DNA of 64,000 nucleotides from Rhizobium sp. Q54. GTDB lineage: Bacteria > Pseudomonadota > Alphaproteobacteria > Rhizobiales > Aestuariivirgaceae. The notes under the pieces are model-generated. The model was given only the letters and a program-made list of their open reading frames with translations, ran no database searches and was not told the DNA's origin. Location: the NCBI GenBank assembly GCA_945889445.1, contig CAMDBX010000001.1, positions 1 to 64,000 on the forward strand. The letters are read 5' to 3'. The position numbers and the translations under genes are program-made. Of this stretch, positions 8,093 to 16,841 are shown in pieces (within the stretch, counting starts at the first letter, position 1; each line of letters starts with the position of its first letter).

Positions 8093-9715
8093 ATGCTGCC
8101 CCTTGAGAAGCGTTACCTCACACTGACTCTGGCCATTGCCGGGGCGCTGCTGCTGGCCCTGCTGGCCCTGTGGCTGCCGGCGTGGCGCGGCCCTGCGCTG
8201 GCTGGATTGGTGGTCACCGGCCTGCTGTCGCTGATCGGCATACGTGACCTGTTCCAGACCCGGCACGCGGTGCTGCGCAACTATCCGATCATCGGGCACC
8301 TTCGCTTCCTGCTGGAAGACATCAGGCCCGAGATCCGGCAGTATTTCTTCGAGGACGACAAGGGCGGCATGCCCTTTCCGCGCGACAAGCGCGCCATCGT
8401 CTACCAGCGGGCCAAGAACCAGCTCGACAAGCGGCCCTTCGGCACCCACTACAATGTCTATGAAGACAATTTCGAATGGCTGCACCACTCGATCGCGCCG
8501 AAGCCCCCGGCGACCAAGGGCTTCCGCCTGACCATTGGCGGACCGGCCTGCAGCAAGCCCTATGACGCCTCGGTGTTCAACATCTCGGCAATGAGCTTTG
8601 GCGCCTTGTCGTCCAACGCCATTCGCGCGCTGAACCGTGGCGCCAAGCTTGGCGGTTTCGCACATGATACCGGCGAAGGTGGTGTCAGCCCCTATCACCA
8701 AGAGGGTGGCGGCGACCTGATCTGGGAGATCGGCTCAGGTTATTTCGGCTGCCGCGCGGCCGATGGCGGCTTCGACCCCGACAAGTTCGCCGCGGTGGCC
8801 AGTGACCCGCAGATCAGGATGATCGAGGTGAAGTTGAGTCAGGGTGCCAAGCCCGGCCACGGCGGCGTGCTTCCCAAGGCCAAGATCACGCCGGAGATCG
8901 CAGCGATCCGCGGCGTGCCGCTGGACCGTGACTGCATATCACCTGCCTGCCATTCCGCCTTCTCCAGTCCGGTGGAGCTGCTTGAATTCCTCGACCGGCT
9001 GCGCGCACTCTCCGGCGGCAAGCCGGTTGGCTTCAAGCTGTGTATCGGCCACCCATGGGAGTTCCTCGGCATCGTCAAGGCCATGGTGGAGACGGGGCTC
9101 CGGCCGGACTTCATCGTCATCGATGGCAAGGAGGGCGGCACCGGTGCGGCGCCACTCGAATTCATGGATCACCTTGGCATGCCGCTGCGCGACGGGCTGT
9201 CCTTCGCCCATGCCGCACTGGTGGGCGCCAACCTGCGCAGCGAGATCAAGCTCGGCTGTGCGGGCAAAATCATTTCCGGCTTCGACATGGCGCGCGTGAT
9301 GGCGCTGGGGGCTGACTGGTGCAATGCGGCGCGCGGCTTCATGTTCGCCGTTGGCTGCATCCAGGCGCAACATTGCCACACCGGCGCCTGCCCCACCGGT
9401 GTCGCCACCCAGGACCCGATGCGTCAGCGCGCGCTCGACGTTCCCGACAAGGCAGAGCGTGTGGCGCGCTTCCACCAGGACACGGTGAAGTCGCTGGCCG
9501 AGATCATTGCCGCGGCGGGGCTCGACACGCCGAAGCAGCTCATGCCGCAGCACATCATGCGGCGCGGTGCGGACGGGCGCATTCACGACTTCAGCCAGAT
9601 CTACCCTGCACTGCAACCGGGCGAACTGCTGGCTGGTGCCAAGGGCACGCCATTCGAGGCGCCTTGGAAGCTGGCCTCCAGCAGCCGTTTCGCGCCGGCG
9701 CCGGAAGGCGCCTAG
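8093..9715 (+). CDS. Membrane-anchored FMN-binding glutamate synthase family protein
   Basis: A 540-aa protein with two N-terminal membrane segments (LTLAIAGALLLALLALWL and the following GLVVTGLLSLIGI) and then a soluble domain related to the FMN/Fe-S half of glutamate synthase large subunits. Family signatures include ISAMSFGALSSNA, GAKLGGFAHDTGEGG, the lysine-bearing VIDGKEGGTGAAP, and a cysteine cluster near IQAQHCHTGACPTG that may hold an Fe-S centre. No glutaminase domain is present, so it is not a complete glutamate synthase; the physiological reaction is unknown. ATG at 8093 is preferred because it begins the hydrophobic leader; the frame opens at 8027. Its stop overlaps that of the convergent DUF2934 gene. 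Confidence 0.85.
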   Translation: MLPLEKRYLTLTLAIAGALLLALLALWLPAWRGPALAGLVVTGLLSLIGIRDLFQTRHAVLRNYPIIGHLRFLLEDIRPEIRQYFFEDDKGGMPFPRDKRAIVYQRAKNQLDKRPFGTHYNVYEDNFEWLHHSIAPKPPATKGFRLTIGGPACSKPYDASVFNISAMSFGALSSNAIRALNRGAKLGGFAHDTGEGGVSPYHQEGGGDLIWEIGSGYFGCRAADGGFDPDKFAAVASDPQIRMIEVKLSQGAKPGHGGVLPKAKITPEIAAIRGVPLDRDCISPACHSAFSSPVELLEFLDRLRALSGGKPVGFKLCIGHPWEFLGIVKAMVETGLRPDFIVIDGKEGGTGAAPLEFMDHLGMPLRDGLSFAHAALVGANLRSEIKLGCAGKIISGFDMARVMALGADWCNAARGFMFAVGCIQAQHCHTGACPTGVATQDPMRQRALDVPDKAERVARFHQDTVKSLAEIIAAAGLDTPKQLMPQHIMRRGADGRIHDFSQIYPALQPGELLAGAKGTPFEAPWKLASSSRFAPAPEGA

Positions 9716-9903
9716 CCGGCCTGATTGTGCTTGGCGGGGGTGCCGCCCGCGGCGGCCCGCTGGTCCTCGGCTTCGATCTCCTCACGGGCCTTGACCCAGT
9801 GCATCAGCGCATGGCCATCCGGGCGGCCATCGCGCTCCCAGATCATGTAGGCGCGCTCGCGGATGCGCGCGGCCTGCGGATGCTCGTCCTTCTCGTCGGA
9901 CAT
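9712..9903 (-). CDS. DUF2934 family small protein
   Basis: A 63-aa soluble protein whose core, IRERAYMIWERDGRPDGHA followed by a conserved Trp (LMHW), matches the DUF2934 signature common in alphaproteobacteria. Function is unknown. GAGGAG lies 6-9 nt before the ATG. The gene converges on the preceding one with a 4-nt overlap of stops, and its 5' region faces the CueR-type promoter at 9980-10010. Confidence 0.8.
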   Translation of the reverse strand: MSDEKDEHPQAARIRERAYMIWERDGRPDGHALMHWVKAREEIEAEDQRAAAGGTPAKHNQAG

Positions 9904-9979
9904 GATGCCTGCTCCTCGAACCGATTGCCGGTGCCCGTCACATGGTTGGTCGTCTCTTGCGACAGATTTGCAACGCCCC

Positions 9980-10010
9980 TTGACCTTCCCACGTTGGCAA
10001 GGCCCATGTG
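9980..10010 (+). promoter_or_regulatory. Second CueR-type promoter, upstream of copZ
   Basis: -35 TTGACC (9980-9985), a 19-nt spacer, -10 CATGTG (10005-10010). The spacer holds the dyad ACCTTCC-N7-GCAAGGC, a slightly degenerate CueR operator. The element layout and most bases match the copA promoter at 5414-5444, including the unusual 19-nt spacing, so both promoters are expected to answer to the same CueR. Confidence 0.85.
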
Positions 10011-10044
10011 ATGTGGCAGGCACATGCCAGAGGAGATCACGGCC

Positions 10045-10240
10045 ATGAAGTTCAACGTTCCCGACATGACCTGCGGCCATTGCGTGGCGACCATCACCAG
10101 GGCGGTGAAGGCTGTCGACCCCGCAGCCGCGGTGAAGGCCGACCTTGCGGGCAAGACAGTGACGGTGGGAGACGTACGTTCCGGCCGCCGCGGTGGCAAA
10201 GGCGATGGACCAGGCGGGATATCCGAATACGGGGGCATGA
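10045..10240 (+). pseudogene. copZ: CopZ-like copper chaperone with a +1 frameshift
   Basis: ATG with AGGAG 8-10 nt upstream starts MKFNVPDMTCGHCVATITRA, a clear heavy-metal-associated domain with the Cu(I)-binding MTCGHC site. After VTVGDV (about 10170-10182) the original frame turns to non-homologous RSGRRGG sequence. The neighbouring frame supplies the expected last helix (PAAAVAKAMDQAGYPNTGA) and stops at 10238-10240. The span is 196 nt, one base more than 65 codons, so a single-base insertion explains it. Read through, it is a 75-aa protein ending at 10272. It is either a genuine pseudogene or a sequencing error. Under CueR control it would deliver copper to CopA. Confidence 0.85.
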
Positions 10241-10260
10241 AGCCCTCCCCTGTTCACCTT

Positions 10261-10287
10261 CGCCCGGCTTGACCGGGCGATCCTTTT
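10261..10287 (+). terminator. Intrinsic terminator after copZ
   Basis: Stem CGCCCGG / CCGGGCG around loop CTTGA, followed by ATCCTTTT. The CCCGG-CTTGA-CCGGG core recurs in the hairpin at 30584-30608, so it may be a dispersed repeat recruited as a terminator. Confidence 0.6.
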
Positions 10288-10450
10288 GGGGAGCGACGGA
10301 ACAGGATGCCCCGGCCAAGCCGGGGCAAGGTGAAGAGGGGGAGTGAAGGGCGCATGACGCGCACCCCGGCGCGAAATGTGGGACAACCGTCATCGGTTCC
10401 CCGTATAGTCACCGTTGCCCCCGGGAGGGGTGACGGGTTTGGGAGAGAAC

Positions 10451-11104
10451 GTGCAGCAGGACGAAATTCCGGATTTCGACGGCGGTTTGGACAGGAAGAA
10501 GAAGCCGTCCCGGCTGTCTGACATCGTCCGATCGATGGATTCCAGCCAGGACACCACCATCGGCGACCTGGCGAATTCGCTGGGCGAACGCGCCTTCGGT
10601 GCTCTGCTGTTCATCTTCGCGGTGCCCAATGCCATTCCCATGCCGCCCGGCACCTCGGCCATCCTCGGCCTGCCGCTGGTGATCCTGACCTGGCAGGTGC
10701 TGATGGGCCGGCAGGTGCTGTGGCTGCCGGAGGTGGTGCGAAAGCGGCGCATCTCCAAGGAGATGCTGCACAGCTTCGTCACCAAGGTGACGCCCATCAT
10801 GGCCAGGCTGGAGCGCGTGCTGAAGCCCCGGCTGGGCTTCATTGTGGCATCCGACGTGGCGGAGCGGATGATCGGCCTCGTGGCCTTTCCGCTGGCGCTG
10901 ATCCTGTTCCTGCCCATTCCCTTCGGCAACATTCCGCCCGCCGCGGCCATCGCCTGCCTGGCGCTTGGGCTGGCCGAGCGCGACGGCCTTGCCGTGATCG
11001 TGGGCTATGTGCTGTCGGCAGCGTCGGTGGTGATCCTGGCGGCCGTGTCATCCGCGCTCTATGCAGGGGTGGTGGCCTTCTTCCAGGCGCTTTTCGGGGT
11101 CTAG
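10451..11104 (+). CDS. ExoD family membrane protein
   Basis: A 217-aa integral membrane protein of the ExoD family, named for a rhizobial protein linked to exopolysaccharide production; its molecular function is unknown. A charged N-terminus precedes DLANSLGERAFGALLFIFAV, a PNAIPMPPGTSAILGLPL motif and several hydrophobic segments, including a C-terminal pair. Length is usual for the family. The start is uncertain: GTG at 10451 has GGGAGA upstream, while GTG 10430 and TTG 10415 are also in frame. It follows the copZ terminator and seems to be its own unit. Confidence 0.8.
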   Translation: MQQDEIPDFDGGLDRKKKPSRLSDIVRSMDSSQDTTIGDLANSLGERAFGALLFIFAVPNAIPMPPGTSAILGLPLVILTWQVLMGRQVLWLPEVVRKRRISKEMLHSFVTKVTPIMARLERVLKPRLGFIVASDVAERMIGLVAFPLALILFLPIPFGNIPPAAAIACLALGLAERDGLAVIVGYVLSAASVVILAAVSSALYAGVVAFFQALFGV

Positions 11105-11171
11105 CTTCCCCTCACCCGCCAATCCTGCTATCGGGCCTCATCGCCTCAGGTTTGCAAGGAAGTTTGCCGCC

Positions 11172-11966
11172 GTGTCTTCCCCCGTCCTCACCGTCATGAC
11201 CGCCGCCGTCCGCAAGGCGGCCCGTTCGCTGCAGCGCGACTATGGCGAGCTCGCCAACCTGCAGGTGTCCCAGAAGGCGCCGGGCGACTATGTCACCGCC
11301 GCCGACCAGAAGGTCGACAAGTTCCTGCGCGAGGAACTGGCCAAGGTCAGGCCCGGCTATGCCTTCCTGACGGAAGAGACGGGTGCGGTTCCCGGCACCG
11401 ACCCCGAACACCGCTTCATCATCGACCCGATCGACGGCACGATGAACTTCATGCATTCGGTGCCGTTCTTCGCCATCACCATCGCGCTGGAGCGCAAGGG
11501 CGAGCTGGTGGCGGCCATCACCTACAACCCGATCACCGACGAAATGTATTCCGCCGAAAAGGGCGGCGGCGCCTTCCTCAACAACAAGCGCATGCGCGTG
11601 GCCCAGCGCCGCGACATCCACGACACGCTGGTGAGCTACGAGATGCCGCATCGTGGCGGCAAGGAGCTGCCGCTGTCGCGCGCCGAACTCTCGGTGCTGC
11701 AGGGCCGCGTGGTGGGCATCCGCGGCACCGGCTCGGCGGCCCTCTCGCTGGCCTATGTGGCGGCCGGCCGCTTCGACGCCATGGTGTGCCGCAACATCAA
11801 CCAGTGGGACATCGCGGCAGGAATCCTGCTGGTGCGCGAGGCCGGCGGCTTCGTCTCCGACCCCGACAGCGAGAAGAACCCGATGGCCACCGGCAACATC
11901 ATCGCCACCAACGCCGACCTCCTGCCGCAGTTCAAGGACGCGCTGCGCAAGGCACGGGAGGCGTAA
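11172..11966 (+). CDS. suhB: Inositol monophosphatase family protein
   Basis: Mg2+-dependent phosphatase of the IMPase/SuhB family (264 aa). Metal-site motifs are present: Glu in FLTEETG, the DPIDGTMNF motif, and WDIAAG near the C-terminus. GDYVTAAD is also typical. GTG at 11172 is preferred, since GGAAG lies upstream and the protein then begins at the family's usual N-terminus; the frame is open to 11061. The substrate could be inositol phosphate, or the protein could act in rRNA processing as SuhB does; the sequence alone does not decide. An amidase gene follows after 25 nt, probably cotranscribed. Confidence 0.88.
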   Translation: MSSPVLTVMTAAVRKAARSLQRDYGELANLQVSQKAPGDYVTAADQKVDKFLREELAKVRPGYAFLTEETGAVPGTDPEHRFIIDPIDGTMNFMHSVPFFAITIALERKGELVAAITYNPITDEMYSAEKGGGAFLNNKRMRVAQRRDIHDTLVSYEMPHRGGKELPLSRAELSVLQGRVVGIRGTGSAALSLAYVAAGRFDAMVCRNINQWDIAAGILLVREAGGFVSDPDSEKNPMATGNIIATNADLLPQFKDALRKAREA

Positions 11967-11991
11967 TCCCCTTCGTTTGGATGAGAACACC

Positions 11992-13395
11992 ATGACCGAC
12001 CTTCACTGGAAGTCTGCCGCGAAGCTCGTGAAGGGCTATGCGAAGAAGAAGTTCTCCCCCGTCGAGGTGGCCAATGCCTGCCTCGCCCAGATCGAGCGGC
12101 ATGACAAGGCGTTGAACGCCATGGTGGCCGTGCACGCCGAAGAGGCGCTGGCACAGGCGAAGGCCAGCGAGAAGCGCTGGATGAAGGCCGAGCCGCAGGG
12201 ACCCGTCGACGGCGTTCCCACCCTCATCAAGGACCTGCTGCTGGTGCGCGGCTGGCCGACGCTGCGCGGCTCGCGCACGGTTGATCGCAACCAGGACTGG
12301 AACCAGGACGCGCCGAGCGTTGCCCGCCTGCGCGAATGTGGTGCTGTGTTCCTCGGCAGCACGACGACGCCGGAATTCGGCTGGAAGGGGGTGACGGATT
12401 CCCCCCTGACCGGCATCACGCGCAACCCGTGGGACACCACGAAGACGCCGGGCGGATCGTCGGGCGGGTCATCCGCCGCGGCGGCAGCGGGCTATGCGCC
12501 GCTGACGCTGGGCACCGATGGCGGCGGATCGATCCGCATTCCGGCGGGCTTTGCCGGCATCTTCGGGCACAAGCCGTCCTTCGGGCGGGTGCCGGCCTAT
12601 CCGCTGTCGCCCTTCGGCACGGTGGCCCATGTGGGCCCGATGACGCGCACGGTGGAAGACGCCTGCCTGATGATGAACGTGATCAGTCAGCCCGATGCGC
12701 GCGACTGGACCTCGCTGCCGACGGACGGCGTGGACTACACGGCAAAGCTCGCCAAGGGCATCAAGGGCCTGAAGATCGCCTTCAGCCCGACGCTCGGCTA
12801 CGTCGACGTCGACCCGGAAATCGCCAAGCTGGTGAAGGACGCCGTCAAGGTGCTCAAGGAACTGGGTGCGGAGGTGGAGGAGGTCGACCCCGGCTTCGCC
12901 GACCCGGCCGACTGCTTCAGGACCCTGTGGTGGTGCGGCGCGCGCGCCTTGCTGGGCAAGCTGCCTGAGAACAAGTTGAAGCTGCTCGACCCGGCGCTGG
13001 CCGATGTGGTCAAGCAGTCCATGTCGATCTCGCTGGACGACTACCAGGATGCCGTGAAGGCGCGCGGGGGTCTGGGCAGCCAGATGCGCCAGTTCATGGA
13101 AGGCTATGACCTGCTGGTGACGCCGACGCTGCCCATTCCCGCCTTCGAGGCCGGCAAGCTGGCGCCTGCCGCACCCGACAACACGGGCAAGTGGGTGAGC
13201 TGGACGCCCTTCAGCTTTCCCTTCAACCTGACGCAGCAGCCTGCCGCGAGCGTGCCCTGCGGCTTCACCGCAAAGGGTCTGCCTGCCGGCCTGCATCTGG
13301 TCGGGCGCATGTTCGACGACAGAACGGTGCTGAACGCCGCCCACGCCTACGAACGCTCGACCTCCTGGCACAAGGCCAGGCCGCCGGGATGCTGA
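11992..13395 (+). CDS. Amidase (amidase signature family)
   Basis: A 467-aa amidase-signature hydrolase, presumably cytosolic. The Ser-cisSer-Lys triad is visible: Lys in TLIKDLLL, cis-Ser in TPGGSSGGSSAAAAAG, and the nucleophile Ser in TDGGGSIRIPA. Length fits the family (about 460-490 aa). It is close to GatA in fold, but no gatB or gatC is nearby, so an aminoacyl-tRNA amidotransferase role is not indicated. The natural amide substrate is unknown. It follows the IMPase gene closely. Confidence 0.88.
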   Translation: MTDLHWKSAAKLVKGYAKKKFSPVEVANACLAQIERHDKALNAMVAVHAEEALAQAKASEKRWMKAEPQGPVDGVPTLIKDLLLVRGWPTLRGSRTVDRNQDWNQDAPSVARLRECGAVFLGSTTTPEFGWKGVTDSPLTGITRNPWDTTKTPGGSSGGSSAAAAAGYAPLTLGTDGGGSIRIPAGFAGIFGHKPSFGRVPAYPLSPFGTVAHVGPMTRTVEDACLMMNVISQPDARDWTSLPTDGVDYTAKLAKGIKGLKIAFSPTLGYVDVDPEIAKLVKDAVKVLKELGAEVEEVDPGFADPADCFRTLWWCGARALLGKLPENKLKLLDPALADVVKQSMSISLDDYQDAVKARGGLGSQMRQFMEGYDLLVTPTLPIPAFEAGKLAPAAPDNTGKWVSWTPFSFPFNLTQQPAASVPCGFTAKGLPAGLHLVGRMFDDRTVLNAAHAYERSTSWHKARPPGC

Positions 13396-13407
13396 TCCAG
13401 CAAGCGT

Positions 13408-13620
13408 TTAGGCGGCGCGCTGGTGCTCGAGCCGCGAGATTTCGTCCTTGAGCTTGAGTTTCTTGCGCTTGAGTGCGGCGATTTCCGCGTCCGATGACGC
13501 CGGGTGGTTCATTGCGTCCGCGAGTTCGGCCTCCAGGGCCTTATGCTTCGCGTGCAATTCGCCAAGATGCGCTTGAAGACTAATGCGATCCTCCATTGTT
13601 TGCAGATGGATTGAAACCAT
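13408..13620 (-). CDS. DUF465 (YdcH-like) small coiled-coil protein
   Basis: A 70-aa, highly charged helical protein ending LKRKKLKLKDEISRLEH, the typical DUF465 C-terminus in which a basic KLKLKD segment follows a long helix. No signal peptide. The start could be ATG 13620 or the downstream ATG 13596; neither has a strong ribosome site. It is transcribed divergently from a second DUF465 gene at 13711, with a 90-bp shared promoter region. Confidence 0.8.
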   Translation of the reverse strand: MVSIHLQTMEDRISLQAHLGELHAKHKALEAELADAMNHPASSDAEIAALKRKKLKLKDEISRLEHQRAA

Positions 13621-13710
13621 CATTGCATAGAGTTGGGGGCTTGTCGAACACGCGCAAAGGGCATTAGTGAAGAAATGCCAAAAACAAATTCGTGAATTGT
13701 CGGGGACGCA

Positions 13711-13926
13711 ATGCCGAAGCTGGACGTGATACAGGAGGTGCAGCTTCGCTCGCAGTTGCAGAACTTCATCCAGCAGCACCGCGACCTCGACACCGCAATC
13801 CATTCCCTGACCGAGACCGGCACCGGCGACCAGCTGCAGTTGCGTCGCCTCAAGAAGATGAAACTGGACATCAAGGACAAGATCCAGGCCATCGAGAACA
13901 TGCTCATCCCCGACATCATCGCCTGA
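13711..13926 (+). CDS. DUF465 (YdcH-like) small coiled-coil protein
   Basis: A 71-aa helical protein: an N-terminal helix (VQLRSQLQNFIQQHRDLD) followed by the family's basic motif LRRLKKMKLDIKDKIQAIEN. It has the same fold signature as its divergent neighbour but is not a recent copy. GGACG upstream is a weak ribosome site. purE begins 12 nt after its stop, so it is probably the first gene of the purEK transcript. Function unknown. Confidence 0.85.
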   Translation: MPKLDVIQEVQLRSQLQNFIQQHRDLDTAIHSLTETGTGDQLQLRRLKKMKLDIKDKIQAIENMLIPDIIA

Positions 13927-13938
13927 GGACCAGCCCCC

Positions 13939-14430
13939 GTGACCACCTCCCCCGTCGCCATCATCATGGGCAGCCAGTCCGACTGGGCCACCATGAAGCA
14001 CGCCGCCGAAACCCTCGACAAGCTGGGCATCGCGCACGATGACCGCATCGTCTCCGCCCACCGCACGCCCAAGCGCCTGTATGACTTCGCCACCACGGCG
14101 CGCGAGCAGGGCTTCAAGGTGATCATCGCGGGCGCGGGCGGTGCCGCCCACCTGCCCGGCATGGCAGCCTCCATGACCTCGCTTCCCGTGTTCGGCGTGC
14201 CGGTCGAATCCAAGGCGCTGTCGGGCCAGGACTCGCTCCTCTCCATCGTGCAGATGCCGGCCGGCATTCCGGTGGGAACGCTGGCGATCGGCAAGGCGGG
14301 TGCCGTCAACGCCGCGCTGCTGGCGGCGAGCGTGCTCTCCCTCAATGACCCCGCGCTGGCCAGACGCCTTGATGCGTTCCGGGCAGAGCAGACGGCCGCC
14401 GTGGCCGAGCGCCCGAAGGACGAGGCATGA
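13939..14430 (+). CDS. purE: N5-carboxyaminoimidazole ribonucleotide mutase
   Basis: Class I PurE (163 aa) converts N5-CAIR to CAIR in de novo purine synthesis. The active-site signature is visible: [15 protein letters not shown], and [12 protein letters not shown]. The start is GTG. PurK, which makes its substrate, follows with a 4-nt ATGA overlap, so the two are translationally coupled. Class I PurE with PurK is the standard bacterial arrangement. Confidence 0.97.
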   Translation: MTTSPVAIIMGSQSDWATMKHAAETLDKLGIAHDDRIVSAHRTPKRLYDFATTAREQGFKVIIAGAGGAAHLPGMAASMTSLPVFGVPVESKALSGQDSLLSIVQMPAGIPVGTLAIGKAGAVNAALLAASVLSLNDPALARRLDAFRAEQTAAVAERPKDEA

Positions 14431-15512
14431 AGAAGATCACCGCGCCCCTGCCCCCCGGTTCAACCGTCGGCATCCTCGGCGGCGGCCAGCTGGCGCGCAT
14501 GCTGGCACTCGCCGCAGGACGCCTCGGGCTCGACTGCCACATCTATGCGCCCGAGGCTGACAGCCCGGCCTTCGCCGTCTCCGCCGCAAGGACGGTGGCA
14601 GCCTATGACGACTTCACGGCGCTGGAGGGTTTCGCCAAGGCGGTGGACGTCGTCACATATGAGTTCGAGAACGTGCCGGGCGACACGGCGGGCTTCCTCG
14701 ACGCGCTGGTGCCGGTGGCGCCGGGGGTTGCCGCACTGAAGACGGCGCAGGACCGGATCGCGGAAAAGACCTTCATCGCGGGCCTCGGCATCCCCGTCGC
14801 CCCCTTCGCCGATATCACCGACCTCGCCTCGCTCGAGGCCGCGCTGGCCCGCATCGGGCGGCCAGCTGTGCTGAAGACAAGGCGCTTCGGCTATGACGGC
14901 AAGGGCCAGACCAAGATTTACGACGCTACGGACCCGGCCCAGGCCCTCACCGAGATCGGCCACCAGCCGGCCGTCCTCGAGGGCTTCGTGCGCTTCGAAA
15001 AGGAAATCTCGGTGATCGCGGCGCGCAGCTGGTCCGGCGAGGTGAAGGTCTATGACGTGCCCGAAAACCACCACGAGAACCATATCCTCAAGACCTCGAC
15101 GGTTCCCGCCCGAATCTCGCCTGCCGTGGCCGCAACGGCCATGGATTTCGGCAGCCGCATCATTGGGGCGCTGGACTATGTGGGGGTGATCGGCATCGAG
15201 ATGTTCGTGGCCGGAGACAGCGTGATCGTCAACGAGATCGCGCCCCGCGTGCATAATTCCGGGCACTGGACCATGGATGCCTGTGCGGTGTCGCAGTTTG
15301 AGCAGCATATCCGGGCGGTCTGCGGCTGGCCGCTGGGCAGCCCTGAACGCTATGGCGACGTGGTGATGACCAACCTTCTGGGCGAGGAGGCCAGCCGCTG
15401 GCGGGAACTGGCCGCCGAGCCCCGGGTGCACGTGCACCTCTATGGCAAGCGGGAGTCCCGGCCGGGCCGCAAAATGGGCCATTTCAACCGGGTGACCCCT
15501 CGACAGGCTTAA
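14427..15512 (+). CDS. purK: N5-carboxyaminoimidazole ribonucleotide synthase
   Basis: ATP-grasp enzyme (361 aa) that carboxylates AIR to N5-CAIR using ATP and bicarbonate. The N-terminal dinucleotide-like loop [16 protein letters not shown], the central [10 protein letters not shown] and the C-terminal [14 protein letters not shown] are the family hallmarks. It overlaps purE by 4 nt and is followed by rpsU after an 81-nt gap with its own leader. Confidence 0.97.
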   Translation: MKKITAPLPPGSTVGILGGGQLARMLALAAGRLGLDCHIYAPEADSPAFAVSAARTVAAYDDFTALEGFAKAVDVVTYEFENVPGDTAGFLDALVPVAPGVAALKTAQDRIAEKTFIAGLGIPVAPFADITDLASLEAALARIGRPAVLKTRRFGYDGKGQTKIYDATDPAQALTEIGHQPAVLEGFVRFEKEISVIAARSWSGEVKVYDVPENHHENHILKTSTVPARISPAVAATAMDFGSRIIGALDYVGVIGIEMFVAGDSVIVNEIAPRVHNSGHWTMDACAVSQFEQHIRAVCGWPLGSPERYGDVVMTNLLGEEASRWRELAAEPRVHVHLYGKRESRPGRKMGHFNRVTPRQA

Positions 15513-15593
15513 GACTCTATGCTAATCCGCCGCCCACGCTGAGGGACCTTGGAGGCCCTCTTAACAACCCAACCCTGTTTGCAGAGGTAGAAC

Positions 15594-15848
15594 TTGCAAG
15601 TCGTAGTCCGCGATAACAACGTCGATCAGGCCCTCAAGGTGCTCAAGAAGAAGATGCAGCGCGAGGGGATCTTCCGCGAGATGAAGCTCCGCGGTCACTA
15701 CGAGAAGCCCTCCGAGAAGAAGGCCCGCGAAAAGGCCGAGGCCGTGCGCCGCGCCCGCAAGCTGCAGCGCAAGAAGCTGCAGCGCGAAGGCCTGCTGCCG
15801 ATGCCGAAGAAGGTCGAACTTCCCGGCCGCGGCCCGCGCCCCCAGTAA
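15594..15848 (+). CDS. rpsU: 30S ribosomal protein bS21
   Basis: A small, very basic ribosomal protein (84 aa) beginning with the conserved [20 protein letters not shown]. The start is TTG at 15594: the sequence immediately after it matches the universal N-terminus, and GAGG lies upstream. Weak TTG starts can limit expression of this protein. The C-terminal extension, rich in Arg/Lys and ending [10 protein letters not shown], is longer than in E. coli, as is usual in alphaproteobacteria. A terminator follows. Confidence 0.97.
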   Translation: MQVVVRDNNVDQALKVLKKKMQREGIFREMKLRGHYEKPSEKKAREKAEAVRRARKLQRKKLQREGLLPMPKKVELPGRGPRPQ

Positions 15849-15875
15849 GATCCCAATTCCGGTTCGCCGGTTACA

Positions 15876-15906
15876 GGGCCGCCTCCCCCGGGAGCGCGGC
15901 CCTTTT
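15876..15906 (+). terminator. Intrinsic terminator of rpsU
   Basis: Stem GGGCCGC / GCGGCCC with a 13-nt loop, directly followed by TTTT. It lies 28 nt after the rpsU stop. Confidence 0.75.
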
Positions 15907-16039
15907 CAATTGTGGCAGCCGCCGCAATTGCCCCAAACTGAACACAACCCACCACAAACTGGTTACAAGACCGTCCTACGGTTGGACAGATCGTCCCCTA
16001 GATCAGGATCATCAACGAGATCCAAAGGGGCACGAAACA

Positions 16040-16243
16040 ATGATCCGCTACGCCATCATCCTGATCGCCGCCATGGGCACCGTCGCCGGTGTCGCGGCCC
16101 TCCAGGACGCGCCAGCAGCTGCTGAAACCGCTGCCATCACCAACCAGACCGTGGTCGAGAAGAACAGCCCGTTCCCAGTCGTGGGCCCGCTGGTCGTGAC
16201 CGAATGCAAGCTCGACGACTGCTCCGACGTCCCTAACCAATAA
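16040..16243 (+). CDS. Exported mini-protein, paralogue 1
   Basis: A 67-aa protein with an N-terminal signal-type hydrophobic segment (MIRYAIILIAAMGTVAGVAA), giving a mature peptide of about 40-45 aa. Its C-terminal half, TVVEKNSPFPVVGPLVVTEC followed by KLDDC, shares the pattern TV-[VI]-x-KN-x2-[FW]-P-x2-G-x2-x-V-x2-C-x4-C with the two downstream genes. The two cysteines could form one disulphide. I do not recognise the family. The gene follows the rpsU terminator and ends before a terminator at 16357, so it is probably transcribed alone. Confidence 0.7.
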   Translation: MIRYAIILIAAMGTVAGVAALQDAPAAAETAAITNQTVVEKNSPFPVVGPLVVTECKLDDCSDVPNQ

Positions 16244-16315
16244 TTAACGCGCGGCCGCCGCACGCGGCTTGAAGTTCCCGATCCCGACCCCAACATGAAT
16301 CTCATACCCAGGCAG

Positions 16316-16339
16316 CACTTCCCCCCCATCCCCTGCAAA
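16316..16339. repeat. Short repeat behind mini-protein 1 (copy 1 of 2)
   Basis: CACTTCCCC-rich segment ending ATCCCCTGCAAA. A copy differing only by one C in the C-run lies at 16718-16740, just behind mini-protein 2. It supports duplication of each gene together with its 3' flank. Confidence 0.6.
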
Positions 16340-16356
16340 CACTGCCTGTACCTCAA

Positions 16357-16387
16357 CCCCGGCCGCCAACTGCGCCGGGGTTTTTTT
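16357..16387 (+). terminator. Intrinsic terminator after mini-protein 1
   Basis: Perfect stem CCCCGGC / GCCGGGG, a 10-nt loop, then seven T residues. A strong canonical terminator. Confidence 0.85.
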
Positions 16388-16496
16388 ATCGCCCGCGGAA
16401 TGGTTTCAGAAAACTTAACGGGTGTGATGGGCGTTACAGTCCGTAGCCGGAGCGTGGCCTACACAAGGTTCATCAAGACCGACAGGAACCACGACA

Positions 16497-16700
16497 ATGA
16501 AGCACACCACACTCTACATGCTGATCGCCCTGGCCACCGCCGCGAGTGCTTTCGCTTCGGTGTCGCCCAAGGAAGCAACCTCCATCGAGCCGGTTTCCAT
16601 GAACGAGACGGTGATCGAGAAGAACCAGGCCTTTCCGCTGGTGGGACCGCTCACCGTCCAGGAATGCCTGAACGCGGACTGCACGCTGGTTCGCAGCTGA
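16497..16700 (+). CDS. Exported mini-protein, paralogue 2
   Basis: A 67-aa protein with a signal peptide (MKHTTLYMLIALATAASAFA). The mature part contains ETVIEKNQAFPLVGPLTVQE followed by C-x4-C (CLNADC), nearly superimposable on paralogue 1. The two are the closest pair in the array. It has its own upstream region of about 110 nt after the preceding terminator, and a hairpin follows at 16760. Function unknown. Confidence 0.7.
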   Translation: MKHTTLYMLIALATAASAFASVSPKEATSIEPVSMNETVIEKNQAFPLVGPLTVQECLNADCTLVRS

Positions 16701-16717
16701 CGATTTCCCTGGGCGGC

Positions 16718-16740
16718 CACTTCCCCCCATCCCCTGCAAA
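16718..16740. repeat. Short repeat behind mini-protein 2 (copy 2 of 2)
   Basis: Same sequence as 16316-16339 but with six instead of seven C in the run. It lies 18 nt after the stop of mini-protein 2. Confidence 0.6.
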
Positions 16741-16759
16741 AGGCCGCCCACAACTTGGC

Positions 16760-16782
16760 GGCCCCGGGCAACCCCCGGGGCC
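16760..16782 (+). terminator. Hairpin after mini-protein 2
   Basis: Stem GGCCCCGGG / CCCGGGGCC with a 5-nt loop. Only a weak CCTTTCC tract follows, so termination may be partial. Confidence 0.55.
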
Positions 16783-16841
16783 ACCTTTCCTCACCGAAAC
16801 CAGATTTCGCAAACGGACGTTCTCCTGAACGGAGCAAGGCC

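Noticed and set aside
8093-9715. Complete glutamate synthase large subunit
   Set aside because: Only the FMN/Fe-S-type domain is present; no glutaminase domain, and it is membrane-anchored.
11992-13395. GatA subunit of aminoacyl-tRNA amidotransferase
   Set aside because: No gatB or gatC nearby, and the sequence between motifs is that of a general amidase.
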